Both the position numbers and the translations under genes were made by a program. From contig NZ_BOSE01000004.1 in NCBI RefSeq assembly GCF_018403185.1, positions 463,144-527,143 of the forward strand: 64,000 bases of DNA, read 5' to 3'. This document shows, in pieces, positions 54,083-63,243 of the stretch; position 1 is the stretch's first letter; every line of letters starts with the position of its first letter. The notes under the pieces are model-generated. The model ran no database searches. It was given only the letters and a program-made list of their open reading frames with translations, and was not told the DNA's origin. Origin of the DNA: Paenibacillus montaniterrae (lineage in GTDB: Bacteria; Bacillota; Bacilli; Paenibacillales; Paenibacillaceae).

Positions 54083-56246
54083 TGCCCTCCACCTCACTAT
54101 CCATCGGACTAATTGCCCCCGCAATATTAGATAGCCCTGGCAGCGACCAAAGCGTCATGGACAGCTCCACCTGTGCCGTAATTGAAGTTGGCACTGCAAG
54201 CAGCGTTAATCCCGTATTATGCTCAATAACCGCAATCATTCTTGAAAGCCTCGCTTCCTTTCCACCCCTGTGCAGCAGCAAAAACAAACGCAAATATTGC
54301 TTGTAGTCAACCTGAACCGGAGCATAGCGCGACAACTCCGTTTTTCCTTCGCGCACCAGTTCTCCCATATCTGCTACTGCCTGCTTAATGCCATGCACTA
54401 CAGCTGCGCCAAATATAAGCAGCGGGTGAGTTAGCGCACGATTGGCAACAAATCCTTCAATTGTACGAATCGCAAAGCGTACTGCAAATATTTCACCATA
54501 TGCAAGCAATACATTGGCAAGCGGCTCATGTATGCCATACAGGATGTATTCAATTTCCTGCTGCGAAACTTCCAGCAGTTCCTGCGACAGCTTGCCTTCG
54601 TCAGTAAGCTTTCCCATAGGAAAACTCGAATATTTGCCCATTACAAACTCGTTCAAGTAAACATGATCTCTTACCGCAGCTGAAGCATTTCCCATTAGCT
54701 GCAAAATGCTCGATAGCTGTGTAACAGAACTGGCAGCCTGCTTTTTACTACTCCCCGTCAGCTCCGGAGAATCTTGTTCACTGCTTCTTTCACTAGCGTT
54801 TCGTTCACTATTCGATTGATAGCGCTTCTGCAGCTCATCATAGCTTGCCTGTACGCTTTGCATTCCCTCCTCTGCGCTAAGCAGTGCCTTAATAGCATCG
54901 AGTGCTGCGATACTTTCCTCGAATTGCTGCTCGTATTCAGCCAACTGAGAGCTTATTTCGCGCGAGCTCCCCATGCTTTGCTCCCATTCTGCAAGCAATA
55001 CAGCCGGCGATTCATAATTAGAACGGTACTGCTGAATACGACTGCTAAGATCGACTACGAGCAGGTTCGCTTCATTTAGTCTTTGATTTACTTCGATATT
55101 AATCGTCGGCTGATCCACCAGGCTGCGTATTTGGCTGCCAAGGGCGCTTCCATCCTGTAAAATTTCCCGTAATGAAGCTTGCTGCTCGCGAACGGCTCTG
55201 CGATATTGATTGTAATACTGCTCGCCTCGGATCATAGAGTCGTCAAAGTCCAGCTTGTCCAGCTCATTTTTCAGCTCGGATGAACCGTCTGTCAGCGACC
55301 CGGACTGCCCTTTTAAATAGAGCTGGTATTGAATATTAATCGTTTGATCCAGGGCGCGCGCCTCCTGCAGCAAATTATCGATTTGATCAGCCAACTGCTC
55401 GCTTTCTACAAGCAGACGTTCAGTTTCGGTACTAAGCGCAGTGGTTACATTAGCTGCGGTATAGAGATAGGAGCTGATCTGGGAGCTGTATTTATATCTC
55501 CTCTCCTCTAGCTCGATTAGCTGCTCTACATCCAAAACATCAAGCTTCTGAGCAATTTCGAGCGACAAGCTGGACTCAGAGCTAAGCCAGGAAACATATT
55601 GCGTATAGCTGTTTAATGTGCTTTGAGCACTCGATGTTGCGGCTGTCGGGAAGCCCGACGTTCCAAGCTTCTCACCTAATTGGCGCTGCAAACTGAGTGC
55701 TTGCTCCAGCTTCTGTTCGCGATCCTCAAATAATTTTTCCAGCTCTGTCATGACGGTCATCATGCCTTCTGCTTTCGAAACCGCATCCTTTAACGGCAGC
55801 CATTGCTCGAGCAGTTCAAGTGTAAAATCAATCGGAGCTTTATACTTCATCTCCTCCATCACTTGACGCTCAAATACGGCGTGCTGTCCTAAATATTCCG
55901 TTTCAAACAATTCAAAACGTTCGAGCTTGGGCTGTACAAAATCGCTTCCTTGATCAACAGAAAATATCGACAAGCTATTTAATAGATTCAGCTCCATAGC
56001 CTGACGAAACAGCTGCTCAGCATCGCTGCCTCCCCTGGCAAAAAGTCCGTATCGCCTATACAGCTCTCGATCATAGGCGGAGATGACAGACTGCGCAGAA
56101 AGCTTCAGCGCAGATTCTGTCGTCCGTTGAAACAATAAAATACGAGAAAAGTCAATGAGCACCATTAAAAATACAACGAGAAACATCATAATGAGGGTAC
56201 AAAATATCGTTACCGTACCATCGCTGCGAAAAAGCCAGTTTTTCAA
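54042..56246 (-). CDS. DUF5702-type pilus-associated protein
   Basis: 734 aa from a TTG start (GGAGG 7 nt upstream). Begins RSDGTVTIFCTLIMMFLVVFLMVLIDFSR, a pilin-like G/TVTIF site with Phe at +5 where relatives have Glu. A long, mainly helical extracytoplasmic region follows (about 60-520) with much coiled-coil character, then a conserved C-terminal half. Such proteins occur in Gram-positive Tad loci, where they may anchor or cap the pilus; function not shown. Confidence 0.82.
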   Translation of the reverse strand: MKNWLFRSDGTVTIFCTLIMMFLVVFLMVLIDFSRILLFQRTTESALKLSAQSVISAYDRELYRRYGLFARGGSDAEQLFRQAMELNLLNSLSIFSVDQGSDFVQPKLERFELFETEYLGQHAVFERQVMEEMKYKAPIDFTLELLEQWLPLKDAVSKAEGMMTVMTELEKLFEDREQKLEQALSLQRQLGEKLGTSGFPTAATSSAQSTLNSYTQYVSWLSSESSLSLEIAQKLDVLDVEQLIELEERRYKYSSQISSYLYTAANVTTALSTETERLLVESEQLADQIDNLLQEARALDQTINIQYQLYLKGQSGSLTDGSSELKNELDKLDFDDSMIRGEQYYNQYRRAVREQQASLREILQDGSALGSQIRSLVDQPTINIEVNQRLNEANLLVVDLSSRIQQYRSNYESPAVLLAEWEQSMGSSREISSQLAEYEQQFEESIAALDAIKALLSAEEGMQSVQASYDELQKRYQSNSERNASERSSEQDSPELTGSSKKQAASSVTQLSSILQLMGNASAAVRDHVYLNEFVMGKYSSFPMGKLTDEGKLSQELLEVSQQEIEYILYGIHEPLANVLLAYGEIFAVRFAIRTIEGFVANRALTHPLLIFGAAVVHGIKQAVADMGELVREGKTELSRYAPVQVDYKQYLRLFLLLHRGGKEARLSRMIAVIEHNTGLTLLAVPTSITAQVELSMTLWSLPGLSNIAGAISPMDSEVEGNAYQRSELISASY

Positions 56247-56261
56247 TGGGCACCCTCCTTG

Positions 56262-56957
56262 TTAGGAGGAGAAGGACTTTACAGCCTTCCCTCCTTTTGT
56301 TTTCCACGCTTGCTTTTGCTCATTGCTCAAGCTGGAAAATTTGTCAACATAATATAAAAACAGATCAATGCTTCTAATAAATTGAGTCGGGGCATGTATG
56401 TCGTATTGTGAGGCGTAGGAAGGGGGTGGCAGCAATGCTTGCTGCTGCCAATATAAAGGAGAAATGTCTTTTTCCAGCTGTACCGTAATCGTCGGTATAA
56501 ACGTTTGATGAGTCAGCGCAACGCGGCCTTGAACACCGCTTTTCGTTTGCACAATATAGCTTTGCGCCTGTGCCAGCCGATCATCGACAAACTTGCCTGC
56601 TGGCTCTATAGCTGCAGCATCTCTAGCAACGATCACCTCTTTTTGCTTGCCGCTGCTTGGCAATGAAATCAAGCTTTTGAGCAGTAGCGCAGAAAGCTCA
56701 TGCTCATATAAGCTATAATAGCTTTGGGATGTTGACTGAGCTGTACGAAAGGAACGCTCGCGCCCATCCCAGCTATAGCTGGCGCGCTCTGCTGAGGTTA
56801 AGCTAATGTACTGCACATAGACCTGCTGATACCCATAAACGGCTACAAGCAGCATAATGAGGATTAAAGCAATAATGAGCGGAAATACAAGCATTGCCTC
56901 CACCGTTGCACTGCCGTTCTCATTTCTTGCCCAATCTTTCAGATTACTTAAACGCAT
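56262..56957 (-). CDS. TadE-like minor pilin
   Basis: 231 aa from the ATG at 56955-56957. N-terminus RNENGSATVEAMLVFPLIIALILIMLLVAVYGY gives a G/SATVE cleavage site with Glu at +5. Extracytoplasmic part of about 180 residues. Starts within the last codons of the flp gene, so translation is probably coupled; the ribosome site is weak. Confidence 0.85.
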   Translation of the reverse strand: MRLSNLKDWARNENGSATVEAMLVFPLIIALILIMLLVAVYGYQQVYVQYISLTSAERASYSWDGRERSFRTAQSTSQSYYSLYEHELSALLLKSLISLPSSGKQKEVIVARDAAAIEPAGKFVDDRLAQAQSYIVQTKSGVQGRVALTHQTFIPTITVQLEKDISPLYWQQQALLPPPSYASQYDIHAPTQFIRSIDLFLYYVDKFSSLSNEQKQAWKTKGGKAVKSFSS

Positions 56958-57153
56958 TATCAATTCCAGTTTTCGATTTATTGACTAATTTATTGACCTG
57001 CTCCATAATGAAATCCTTAAAAATAATGAAGATAAGCACCACAACAGCAATAATGAGTACAACCTCCAGTGTGCCGATTCCTTGCTCGTTGCGCCAAAAC
57101 GCCTTCAATTCCTGCTTGGCGTTAGCTAGCTTCAGCTTCCAACTATTTTTCAT
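56944..57153 (-). CDS. flp: Flp type IVb major pilin
   Basis: 69 aa. Basic leader of 24 residues, then QG/IGTLEVVLIIAVVVLIFIIFKDFI: cleavage after Gly, Glu at +5 and a hydrophobic helix, then a short mature tail. This is the pattern of Flp1-type pilins. Ribosome site GGAGG. Forms the pilus fibre. Confidence 0.92.
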   Translation of the reverse strand: MKNSWKLKLANAKQELKAFWRNEQGIGTLEVVLIIAVVVLIFIIFKDFIMEQVNKLVNKSKTGIDNAFK

Positions 57154-57174
57154 AGCAATTCCTCCAACCTTTCA

Positions 57175-58119
57175 TTACATATTTTGCATCATAAATATTG
57201 CCGGCGCGACAATAAGCACCATTAGCAGCAATAAAATGCCGACGAGAGGAAATATCATTTTGGATGACGCCTCTTCTCCTTTTGTGCGCGCCATTGTTTT
57301 GCGCGTTTCCCACAGTGACAAGCTTAGCTCTTGAACGGATGAAAGAAAATGCTCTCCTCCCTTGCGGTAATTCAGCAGCAAAATTGTAGTCAGCAGCGAC
57401 ATTTGCTGAACTGCACAATTGCGATTAAGCTTTTCGACCACAACGGAAAACGATACGCCGTTTTTCAGCTCATGGACTGCTTCATTCCACTCGACATATA
57501 GCGGATGATCGCTGGCTTGCTTATGCTGTGCACACTTTATAAAGCCCGTCTGTATAGAGTCGCCCGCTCCCACTAACAAGGTAAGTCGTGTCAGCAGCTT
57601 GGGCAGCTCCATCAGCATTGCTTTGCGGCGCTGGGCCAAAGCAGCCTTTGCGCTTTGAAATACATTCAGTACCAGCACGATTGCAATCACGAGCGAGATT
57701 GCCGCAATCGCCCATTCCTCGGCTGCATAAGCCAGCCAGCAGCCAACAACCAGCACCAGCAAAGCTTGTCCTACAGCTTCATTCAGCACATAAATCGTAC
57801 CGTCAAAGCTCCATTGGTAGCGATGCAATTGCAGCATATAGCTATGCAGTACATGTAGCAGCGTCATGGCACGCTGTTCAAGTCCAGCCACATTGTACAG
57901 TCTATATGCAGGTGCATAAATGAGCTTAGAGGATGGCTTGCTGCTCTTTTTTCGCTTGGCTTGCGGCTTGCCTGATGCAGCCTGCTGGCGCTGCCTGGCC
58001 TCCTGCTTTGCTAAAGTGACGCCTGCTATAAACTGCTCACTGGGCAGCAAACTGGAACGCAGCCCCTGCAGAGCCAGCAGCAGCCAAAGCAACGTAACGA
58101 GAAACGCAGCGATCAGCAT
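57175..58119 (-). CDS. tadC: Tad secretion membrane protein TadC
   Basis: 314 aa from the ATG at 58117-58119 (AGGTG 6 nt upstream); a GTG right after the tadB stop has no ribosome site. T2SF-type fold with membrane helices and LLNYRKGGEHFLSSVQELSLSLWETRKTMARTKGEEASSKM before the last helix. Inner-membrane platform with TadB. Confidence 0.9.
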   Translation of the reverse strand: MLIAAFLVTLLWLLLALQGLRSSLLPSEQFIAGVTLAKQEARQRQQAASGKPQAKRKKSSKPSSKLIYAPAYRLYNVAGLEQRAMTLLHVLHSYMLQLHRYQWSFDGTIYVLNEAVGQALLVLVVGCWLAYAAEEWAIAAISLVIAIVLVLNVFQSAKAALAQRRKAMLMELPKLLTRLTLLVGAGDSIQTGFIKCAQHKQASDHPLYVEWNEAVHELKNGVSFSVVVEKLNRNCAVQQMSLLTTILLLNYRKGGEHFLSSVQELSLSLWETRKTMARTKGEEASSKMIFPLVGILLLLMVLIVAPAIFMMQNM

Positions 58120-58128
58120 GTCTATCAC

Positions 58129-59058
58129 CTACATTCTAATTGTCATAATTTTGTCCATTAGCCAGAACAGCAGCAGGAGCAGCAGCAATACGATCGTTAG
58201 CAGCGAATAGCCTAGCGGTGTTTGCAGCGTCTCCATATAAGAAGGAGACATGGAATGAAAAAATTGGAGAAATACGAAAGGGGCCGCCATCATCATTCTT
58301 CCTTCAAGCTTTTTCTGGGCGAGCAGCACTTGAATTTCATTGTCGATTGCGATTTGCTCACTGAGCATCGTTGCTGTTCGACGCATAACAGACAGTAGAT
58401 CACCGCCGCTGCGCTTGCATGTTTGCAGCGCCTCAACGAACTGCGTCAATTCTTCAATATTTGCCCGTTCTGCAAGCTTTTGCAGACTTAGCTCGATGCT
58501 TTCGCCGTTGCGAATACGATGGTTAATAATGTCCAGCTCTGCAATAAGCTCAATGTTGGAATTCGGATAAAGCATTGCCATATCCTGACCTGCCACTGCA
58601 AAGCAATTTTCCAGGGAGCGGCCGGCCGCCAGAGAAGATACAAGCGACATGAGCACATCCTTGAGCTGCAGCTTCATTCTTAGCTTGCGCCTCGCAATAA
58701 GTCTCAGGCGATCATAGGGGAGCAGCAGCAAAGAAAAAGGAGCAAATAATAACGAAAGCAGCCACGATTGATAAAAGCTGTATGTGGTGAATATGAGCAG
58801 TGCGCTCCAGCTTACAAGGCTTTTGGCAAGCTCAAACCTGGACAGTACATACTGATCATAATTGACTAGCTGCAATAATACCTTCTGCTCTTCCCCAATC
58901 GTTGGAGCGCGCGGCTTGTAGATAAGCTTGTGCTTGCTGTGCACACTTATTTGCTGCACAAAGCGCTGGATAAAAGCTGTCGGACTGCTTTGTTGACCCT
59001 TGCGCTTGCTCTGCTTGCCAGCTATGTTAGCGGATTTGACTTTCATTTGTGCTTTCAA
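58129..59058 (-). CDS. tadB: Tad secretion membrane protein TadB
   Basis: 309 aa from a TTG start (GAGGTGAT upstream). T2SF domain: LKDVLMSLVSSLAAGRSLENCFAVAGQDM and LTQFVEALQTCKRSGGDLLSVMRRTATMLSEQIAIDNEIQVLLAQKKLEGRMM. Acts with TadC as the platform turned by TadA. Confidence 0.91.
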   Translation of the reverse strand: MKAQMKVKSANIAGKQSKRKGQQSSPTAFIQRFVQQISVHSKHKLIYKPRAPTIGEEQKVLLQLVNYDQYVLSRFELAKSLVSWSALLIFTTYSFYQSWLLSLLFAPFSLLLLPYDRLRLIARRKLRMKLQLKDVLMSLVSSLAAGRSLENCFAVAGQDMAMLYPNSNIELIAELDIINHRIRNGESIELSLQKLAERANIEELTQFVEALQTCKRSGGDLLSVMRRTATMLSEQIAIDNEIQVLLAQKKLEGRMMMAAPFVFLQFFHSMSPSYMETLQTPLGYSLLTIVLLLLLLLFWLMDKIMTIRM

Positions 59059-59096
59059 TCGATCACCTCTTTTCCGAAGCTTTTGTTTTGTCTGTT

Positions 59097-60329
59097 TTAC
59101 TTGGATGATTTTGCTTGCTCTGGCAGGGTTAAACCTGCCAGCTTTAATTTTTCGGTACGATGCAGCGGGAAATCCGTACGCTTTAGGCGCAAGCGCTGCT
59201 CAGGCTCGTCGCCATCATATTGAAATAGTGGCTGCAGAACGATTTCCCCATTGCTCATCCCGACAATTTGGCTAATTTCATATACGCCGCGGCTGCGGTC
59301 CTGAAATCTGGTCAAGTGAACCATAATATCAATAGCTGAGCTGATTTGACTGCGTACAACAGGCAGAGGCAGCTCGCTGGCGCTCAACACCATCGTTTCC
59401 AAGCGTGACAGCATGTCCCACACATTGTTGGCATGGCCGGTGCTCATGCTTCCGTCGTGCCCAGTATTCATTGCCTGCAGCATATCAAGCGCTTCCTTGC
59501 CTCGCACCTCTCCGACAATAATGCGGTTGGGACGCATTCGCAACGAGGCTCTGATAAGATCTCGAATCGAGATTTCCCCTTTGCCTTCCGTGTTTGCATT
59601 GCGCGTTTCCAGCGAGACCAGGTTGTCGATTTCCCGGATTTGCAGCTCCGCTGCATCCTCAATCGTAATAATCCGCTCATCACGTGGAATATAGCCAGAG
59701 AGCGCATTTAAGAAGGTGGTTTTGCCTGAACCCGTACCGCCGCCAATAAAAATGTTATACTTCGCCTGCACTAATGTTTCTAGCCACTGTGCAGCTTCTT
59801 CATGCAGCGCGCCCTTTTCAATTAATCGCTGCATGGTTAGCGGCTGCTCGGGAAATTTACGAATCGTGACGCATGGCCCTCGCAGCGCGATTGGCGGCAG
59901 TACAATATTGACGCGGGAGCCATCTGCAAGCCGAGCATCGACGATCGGCGATGCTTCATTCACTACGCGATTGATGGGAGCGACGATTTGCTGGATCAAG
60001 CTCTCAAGCCGTTCACGACTTTCAAACTTCAAATCTAGCTTTTCCACATAGCCATCACGCTCGATAAAAATATCATGCTCGCTGTTAATCATAATTTCTG
60101 AGATTGCTCGATCCTCCAGCAGCGGCTGCAGCACATCTAACCCGCGAAAGCTGTAGTATAAGCGGCTGACAAGCTCCAGCTTATCACCTGTTGAAATATG
60201 CTTTTCAGCCGCCCAATTCAACACCGCTTCCTCAATCCAGCCCCGCAGCTCTTCATCAGATAGTGCCTGTGAAAATAGATGGTGAGCGCGCAGCTGCTCC
60301 CTTATATCCAGCATCGCCTGCTCGATCAT
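59097..60329 (-). CDS. tadA: Tad pilus assembly ATPase TadA/CpaF
   Basis: 410 aa from the ATG at 60327-60329, overlapping the tadZ stop by ATGA. Type II/IV secretion ATPase: SRVNIVLPPIALRGPCVTIRKFP, Walker A GGGTGSGKTTFLNAL, Asp box IITIEDAAELQI, Walker B RIIVGEVRGKEALDMLQAMNTGHDGSMSTGHAN. Drives pilus assembly. Confidence 0.95.
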   Translation of the reverse strand: MIEQAMLDIREQLRAHHLFSQALSDEELRGWIEEAVLNWAAEKHISTGDKLELVSRLYYSFRGLDVLQPLLEDRAISEIMINSEHDIFIERDGYVEKLDLKFESRERLESLIQQIVAPINRVVNEASPIVDARLADGSRVNIVLPPIALRGPCVTIRKFPEQPLTMQRLIEKGALHEEAAQWLETLVQAKYNIFIGGGTGSGKTTFLNALSGYIPRDERIITIEDAAELQIREIDNLVSLETRNANTEGKGEISIRDLIRASLRMRPNRIIVGEVRGKEALDMLQAMNTGHDGSMSTGHANNVWDMLSRLETMVLSASELPLPVVRSQISSAIDIMVHLTRFQDRSRGVYEISQIVGMSNGEIVLQPLFQYDGDEPEQRLRLKRTDFPLHRTEKLKLAGLTLPEQAKSSK

Positions 60330-61471
60330 ACTACCTTCTCTCCCGTAAGCAGAGGCTGGATGCAGCGTTCTACAGCAGCCCGATAGTGAACTGAGCCAAG
60401 CAATACCGGATCGCCTTGCTGCCACGCTTCAACATATGGCAAGCTTTCCAAATCGGATACGGACGAGCCTGGCTGACAGTTGCCATAAGGCTCGCTCAAA
60501 ACAAGCAATCGCTTATGCTGCAGCTCCTCCAGCGCTTGAGCATTGTGCCGCTCGACGCAGGACATTGCAAGCTGATGCTTGCGCTGCCAGCCGGGCTGAG
60601 GCAGCAGCAGCATATAATGCGCATGGCACTGCTGCAGCAACGGCAGTGTCCAGTCGTCAAGTCCCGCAGGCAAATCAACAAGAACATGATCAAATAGCCC
60701 GCTTTCTGCAATTGCAGCTACCAATCGCTGCGCGTCTTCCGTCGTAAGTCCCCTGCGGTCGGCTTCGTGCTGAAAAGGACGCAGCATGTAGAAGCTGTAT
60801 TCTTCGACTGCAGCAGCATGCTCAGCCAGCCACTTGCTGGCATTTTGCCTGCTCTTTACGACATATAACAAATCAGAGTAGGAAGCCGCTTGCTCTTGCA
60901 GCACACGGCCTGCCAGAAACGAATCGGACGTATTCCAGCGCTCAAGATTGCAGTAAAAAACGCGGTAGCCCTTGCTTGCAAGCAGCGCCGCAACGTGCAG
61001 CGCCATCACCGTTTTACCCGCCTGCTCCAGCGTCGAGCAAAAAGCGATCGTTTGCTGCCTGTCATCCGTTACGAGTCGTTTTTTTGCATGCCCGCTTCTA
61101 AAGCGCTCATAGCGCTGCTGCATCCCATGCAGCAAGGCAGAAACCGATTGGAACTTGTACAGCTCATGCTCCAGCAGCTCGCGCCGCTCGGCAGCAAGCA
61201 CAATGATAGGGATAGCTCCTCGCTTGCTCGTATAGACCAGCTCATCAAGCTGTCCGCCACCGGCTTGCAGCCTTCTTAACAGCGAGCTGTGCAGATGCTC
61301 CTCGACAATGATCAGCTCCATTCGCTCCAATTCAGTAAGCTGATGAATTCGCTCAGGATTCGTATAGAGCTGCAGCCTCCATGTATGATAGATTGGACTG
61401 CCTTTCATATAGCTCATCATTCTCGTTACATATTCTGTATCTGACGAAATAACTGCGACAGCAATACTCAA
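60326..61471 (-). CDS. tadZ: TadZ/CpaE-like MinD-family protein
   Basis: 381 aa from the TTG at 61469-61471, which has GGAGG 7 nt upstream; the frame stays open further, but that part holds the promoter and terminator hairpin. N-terminal receiver-like region (SIAVAVISSDTEYVTRM..) followed by a MinD/ParA-type part (FCSTLEQAGKTVMALHVAALLASKGYRVFYCNLE, FDHVLVDLPAGLDDWTLPLLQQC). The P-loop reads LEQAGKTV rather than the canonical KGGxGKS/T, so ATP binding may be altered. Localises the Tad machinery. First gene of the operon. Confidence 0.85.
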   Translation of the reverse strand: MSIAVAVISSDTEYVTRMMSYMKGSPIYHTWRLQLYTNPERIHQLTELERMELIIVEEHLHSSLLRRLQAGGGQLDELVYTSKRGAIPIIVLAAERRELLEHELYKFQSVSALLHGMQQRYERFRSGHAKKRLVTDDRQQTIAFCSTLEQAGKTVMALHVAALLASKGYRVFYCNLERWNTSDSFLAGRVLQEQAASYSDLLYVVKSRQNASKWLAEHAAAVEEYSFYMLRPFQHEADRRGLTTEDAQRLVAAIAESGLFDHVLVDLPAGLDDWTLPLLQQCHAHYMLLLPQPGWQRKHQLAMSCVERHNAQALEELQHKRLLVLSEPYGNCQPGSSVSDLESLPYVEAWQQGDPVLLGSVHYRAAVERCIQPLLTGEKVV

Positions 61472-61492
61472 CGCTCTCCCTCCAATCGCAAC

Positions 61493-61544
61493 AAAAAAAG
61501 CACCGCATAGCATGCTGTCAAAGGACAACATGTATACGGTGCTT
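61493..61544 (-). terminator. Strong intrinsic terminator in the tad leader
   Basis: AAGCACCG / CGGTGCTT with paired inner arms (CATGTTGTC with GACAGCATG), followed on the minus strand by TTTTTTT. It starts about 13 nt after the predicted transcription start and ends 21 nt before the tadZ start codon, so it lies wholly in the leader. Confidence 0.88.
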
Positions 61545-61563
61545 CCGTCTCTTATTATTTCAA

Positions 61564-61593
61564 AATGTAGCACAGCAAGACAATATTTGTCAA
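61564..61593 (-). promoter_or_regulatory. tad operon promoter
   Basis: On the minus strand TTGACA (61588-61593), an 18-nt spacer and TACATT (61564-61569). Upstream of it lies an element 1 fragment (61607-61671). Confidence 0.75.
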
Positions 61594-61606
61594 CCCATTT
61601 TTTAGA

Positions 61607-61671
61607 GGTAGTTCAAAAAATTCGACTTTGATGACGATGCAATGCTTCGTTGCTTAGTTGACGGCGAAATC
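61607..61671 (-). repeat. Element 1 fragment (J) upstream of the tad promoter
   Basis: Inverted 3' part of element 1: GGTAGTTCAAAAAATTCG, ACTTTGATGACGATGC and a degenerate TTGACGGCGAA. No hairpin arms. Ends 14 bp upstream of the -35 box. Confidence 0.8.
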
Positions 61672-61762
61672 CATATAGAGCACGTTACTGTGCATTTAAT
61701 CGAAGCTGTATAGCTAGCAGATGTTGATTAAACAGGGCATAAGTTTTCAGCTAGAAATATGG

Positions 61763-61808
61763 TAAAACAGAGGGAGGTTAAATCTCAGTCGATTCAAACT
61801 CCCTCTGT
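61763..61808 (-). terminator. Terminator of the secreted protein gene
   Basis: ACAGAGGGAG / CTCCCTCTGT stem followed on the minus strand by TTTTACC. The remaining 61672-61904 holds nothing else that I can name. Confidence 0.75.
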
Positions 61809-61904
61809 TGCTTTAGAAAACTGGTTACATCCCGGCATCTTTGATAGCCTATATAAAGTTGATTTTTGAGTAATTAGATACTTATTCGGCTAATAAGTGA
61901 ATTG

Positions 61905-63212
61905 TTAAGTATTGCTATATGAAATAGTGGCCGAATTTGTTCGAGTACTATATAACGTACTTCCTGTGTTCCCGTAAACAGGAACAGAAAAGCTAGCAGT
62001 AAGGCTCTTAGAAGTACTTGCTTTGTTAACACCGATAACAAGATTTGCCGTGTAATATTCGCCTATATCATAAAGTCTAGTATTTTTGAATGAAAAATCA
62101 GCTTTTCTCGTAACATCTGTGCCTCCAAAATAAACTGTAGTCTGTGTTGACTGTGATGCATCAAGATCATAATTCTCCCATAAAGTCACACTACTACCAA
62201 CTGATACAGGTCCCTTACCAATAGATAAGTCAGCAGAAATACTATAAAACGGTCTTTCTATAAAGTCACCATACCAATTAGTTTTCTTTACAAAATCGAC
62301 ATAAGAATTACCCGAGAAATTAAAGTTAATTTTTATAGGGTTCGTGTAGGCTCCAAACCAAATTGCTGTTTCTGCATTAGGAACATTTTGATAATTTCCT
62401 GGACCACAATTATATGTAAGAGATTGGTAGTCTACTCTAAGATTTGCATAGACGCTATCTGCATCCCCCATAATTGAACTACCAACAATGCTCGCCTTTG
62501 CAACTTTAGAATGTGATTCATTGCAACCATTTCCGTAAGGATTAGTATAAGTAATATTCCCTGAGATATTTACCTCTTTAGAGTTGTTGACTCCTGCAAA
62601 TGGTACAATTATATTATCTTCTTGATATTCACCTTCAACGACTTTATATATCCATGCATCTGTTACACTATTTGAATATTCAAAGTTACTTCCATCTACA
62701 TTGTCTAATCCTAAATCTTTTGCAGGAATATCAAATGAGATTAAATCACGAGTTTTCTCATCGAAGAAATATAAAATTAATGTTTTTTGTCCTACTAATG
62801 CTTTATCAGAAACAAGGTCATAATCATTGGCTGACGATTTTAGCGCTAATCTAACTACACTTAGTTCACTTTCACTTTCGTTTACCACGTCAAAAACAGT
62901 ATCAGCTTTGTTTATTCCGGATTGATAGGCGTCACCTTTAAAGGCAAATACTTTTTTCACCTCTTTATACTGTACTTCTCCTGAAAGAGTAATGACGTTT
63001 CCGTCAAAAACATAATCATTAATCTTTAATACCGATAATGATTGATTCACTGAAGGAGATTTGATATTTTTGTCATTTGAAACTTTATTTTGCAAATTCA
63101 CTAAAGCAACACCACTATATTCTTCTTCAAACTTTAATTCTAACGGACTAGCAAATGCATGAACAGGAAGCATAACAAGAATAAGAATAATCACTACGAT
63201 TAATCGTTTCAT
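61905..63212 (-). CDS. Secreted protein of unknown function
   Basis: 435 aa. Clear signal peptide (LIVVIILILVMLPVHAFASP). The mature protein is beta-rich, with four Cys-poor halves, two of the few Cys lying in GNGCNESHS and TYNCGPGNY. No family recognised. Notably more AT-rich in codon use than the genes to its left, which suggests a different history. Weak ribosome site GGAGGGATTTTT. Followed by its own terminator; 31 bp after the gene at 63244-63708. Confidence 0.8.
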   Translation of the reverse strand: MKRLIVVIILILVMLPVHAFASPLELKFEEEYSGVALVNLQNKVSNDKNIKSPSVNQSLSVLKINDYVFDGNVITLSGEVQYKEVKKVFAFKGDAYQSGINKADTVFDVVNESESELSVVRLALKSSANDYDLVSDKALVGQKTLILYFFDEKTRDLISFDIPAKDLGLDNVDGSNFEYSNSVTDAWIYKVVEGEYQEDNIIVPFAGVNNSKEVNISGNITYTNPYGNGCNESHSKVAKASIVGSSIMGDADSVYANLRVDYQSLTYNCGPGNYQNVPNAETAIWFGAYTNPIKINFNFSGNSYVDFVKKTNWYGDFIERPFYSISADLSIGKGPVSVGSSVTLWENYDLDASQSTQTTVYFGGTDVTRKADFSFKNTRLYDIGEYYTANLVIGVNKASTSKSLTASFSVPVYGNTGSTLYSTRTNSATISYSNT

Positions 63213-63243
63213 AAAAATCCCTCCACATATTTATTCATTACGA

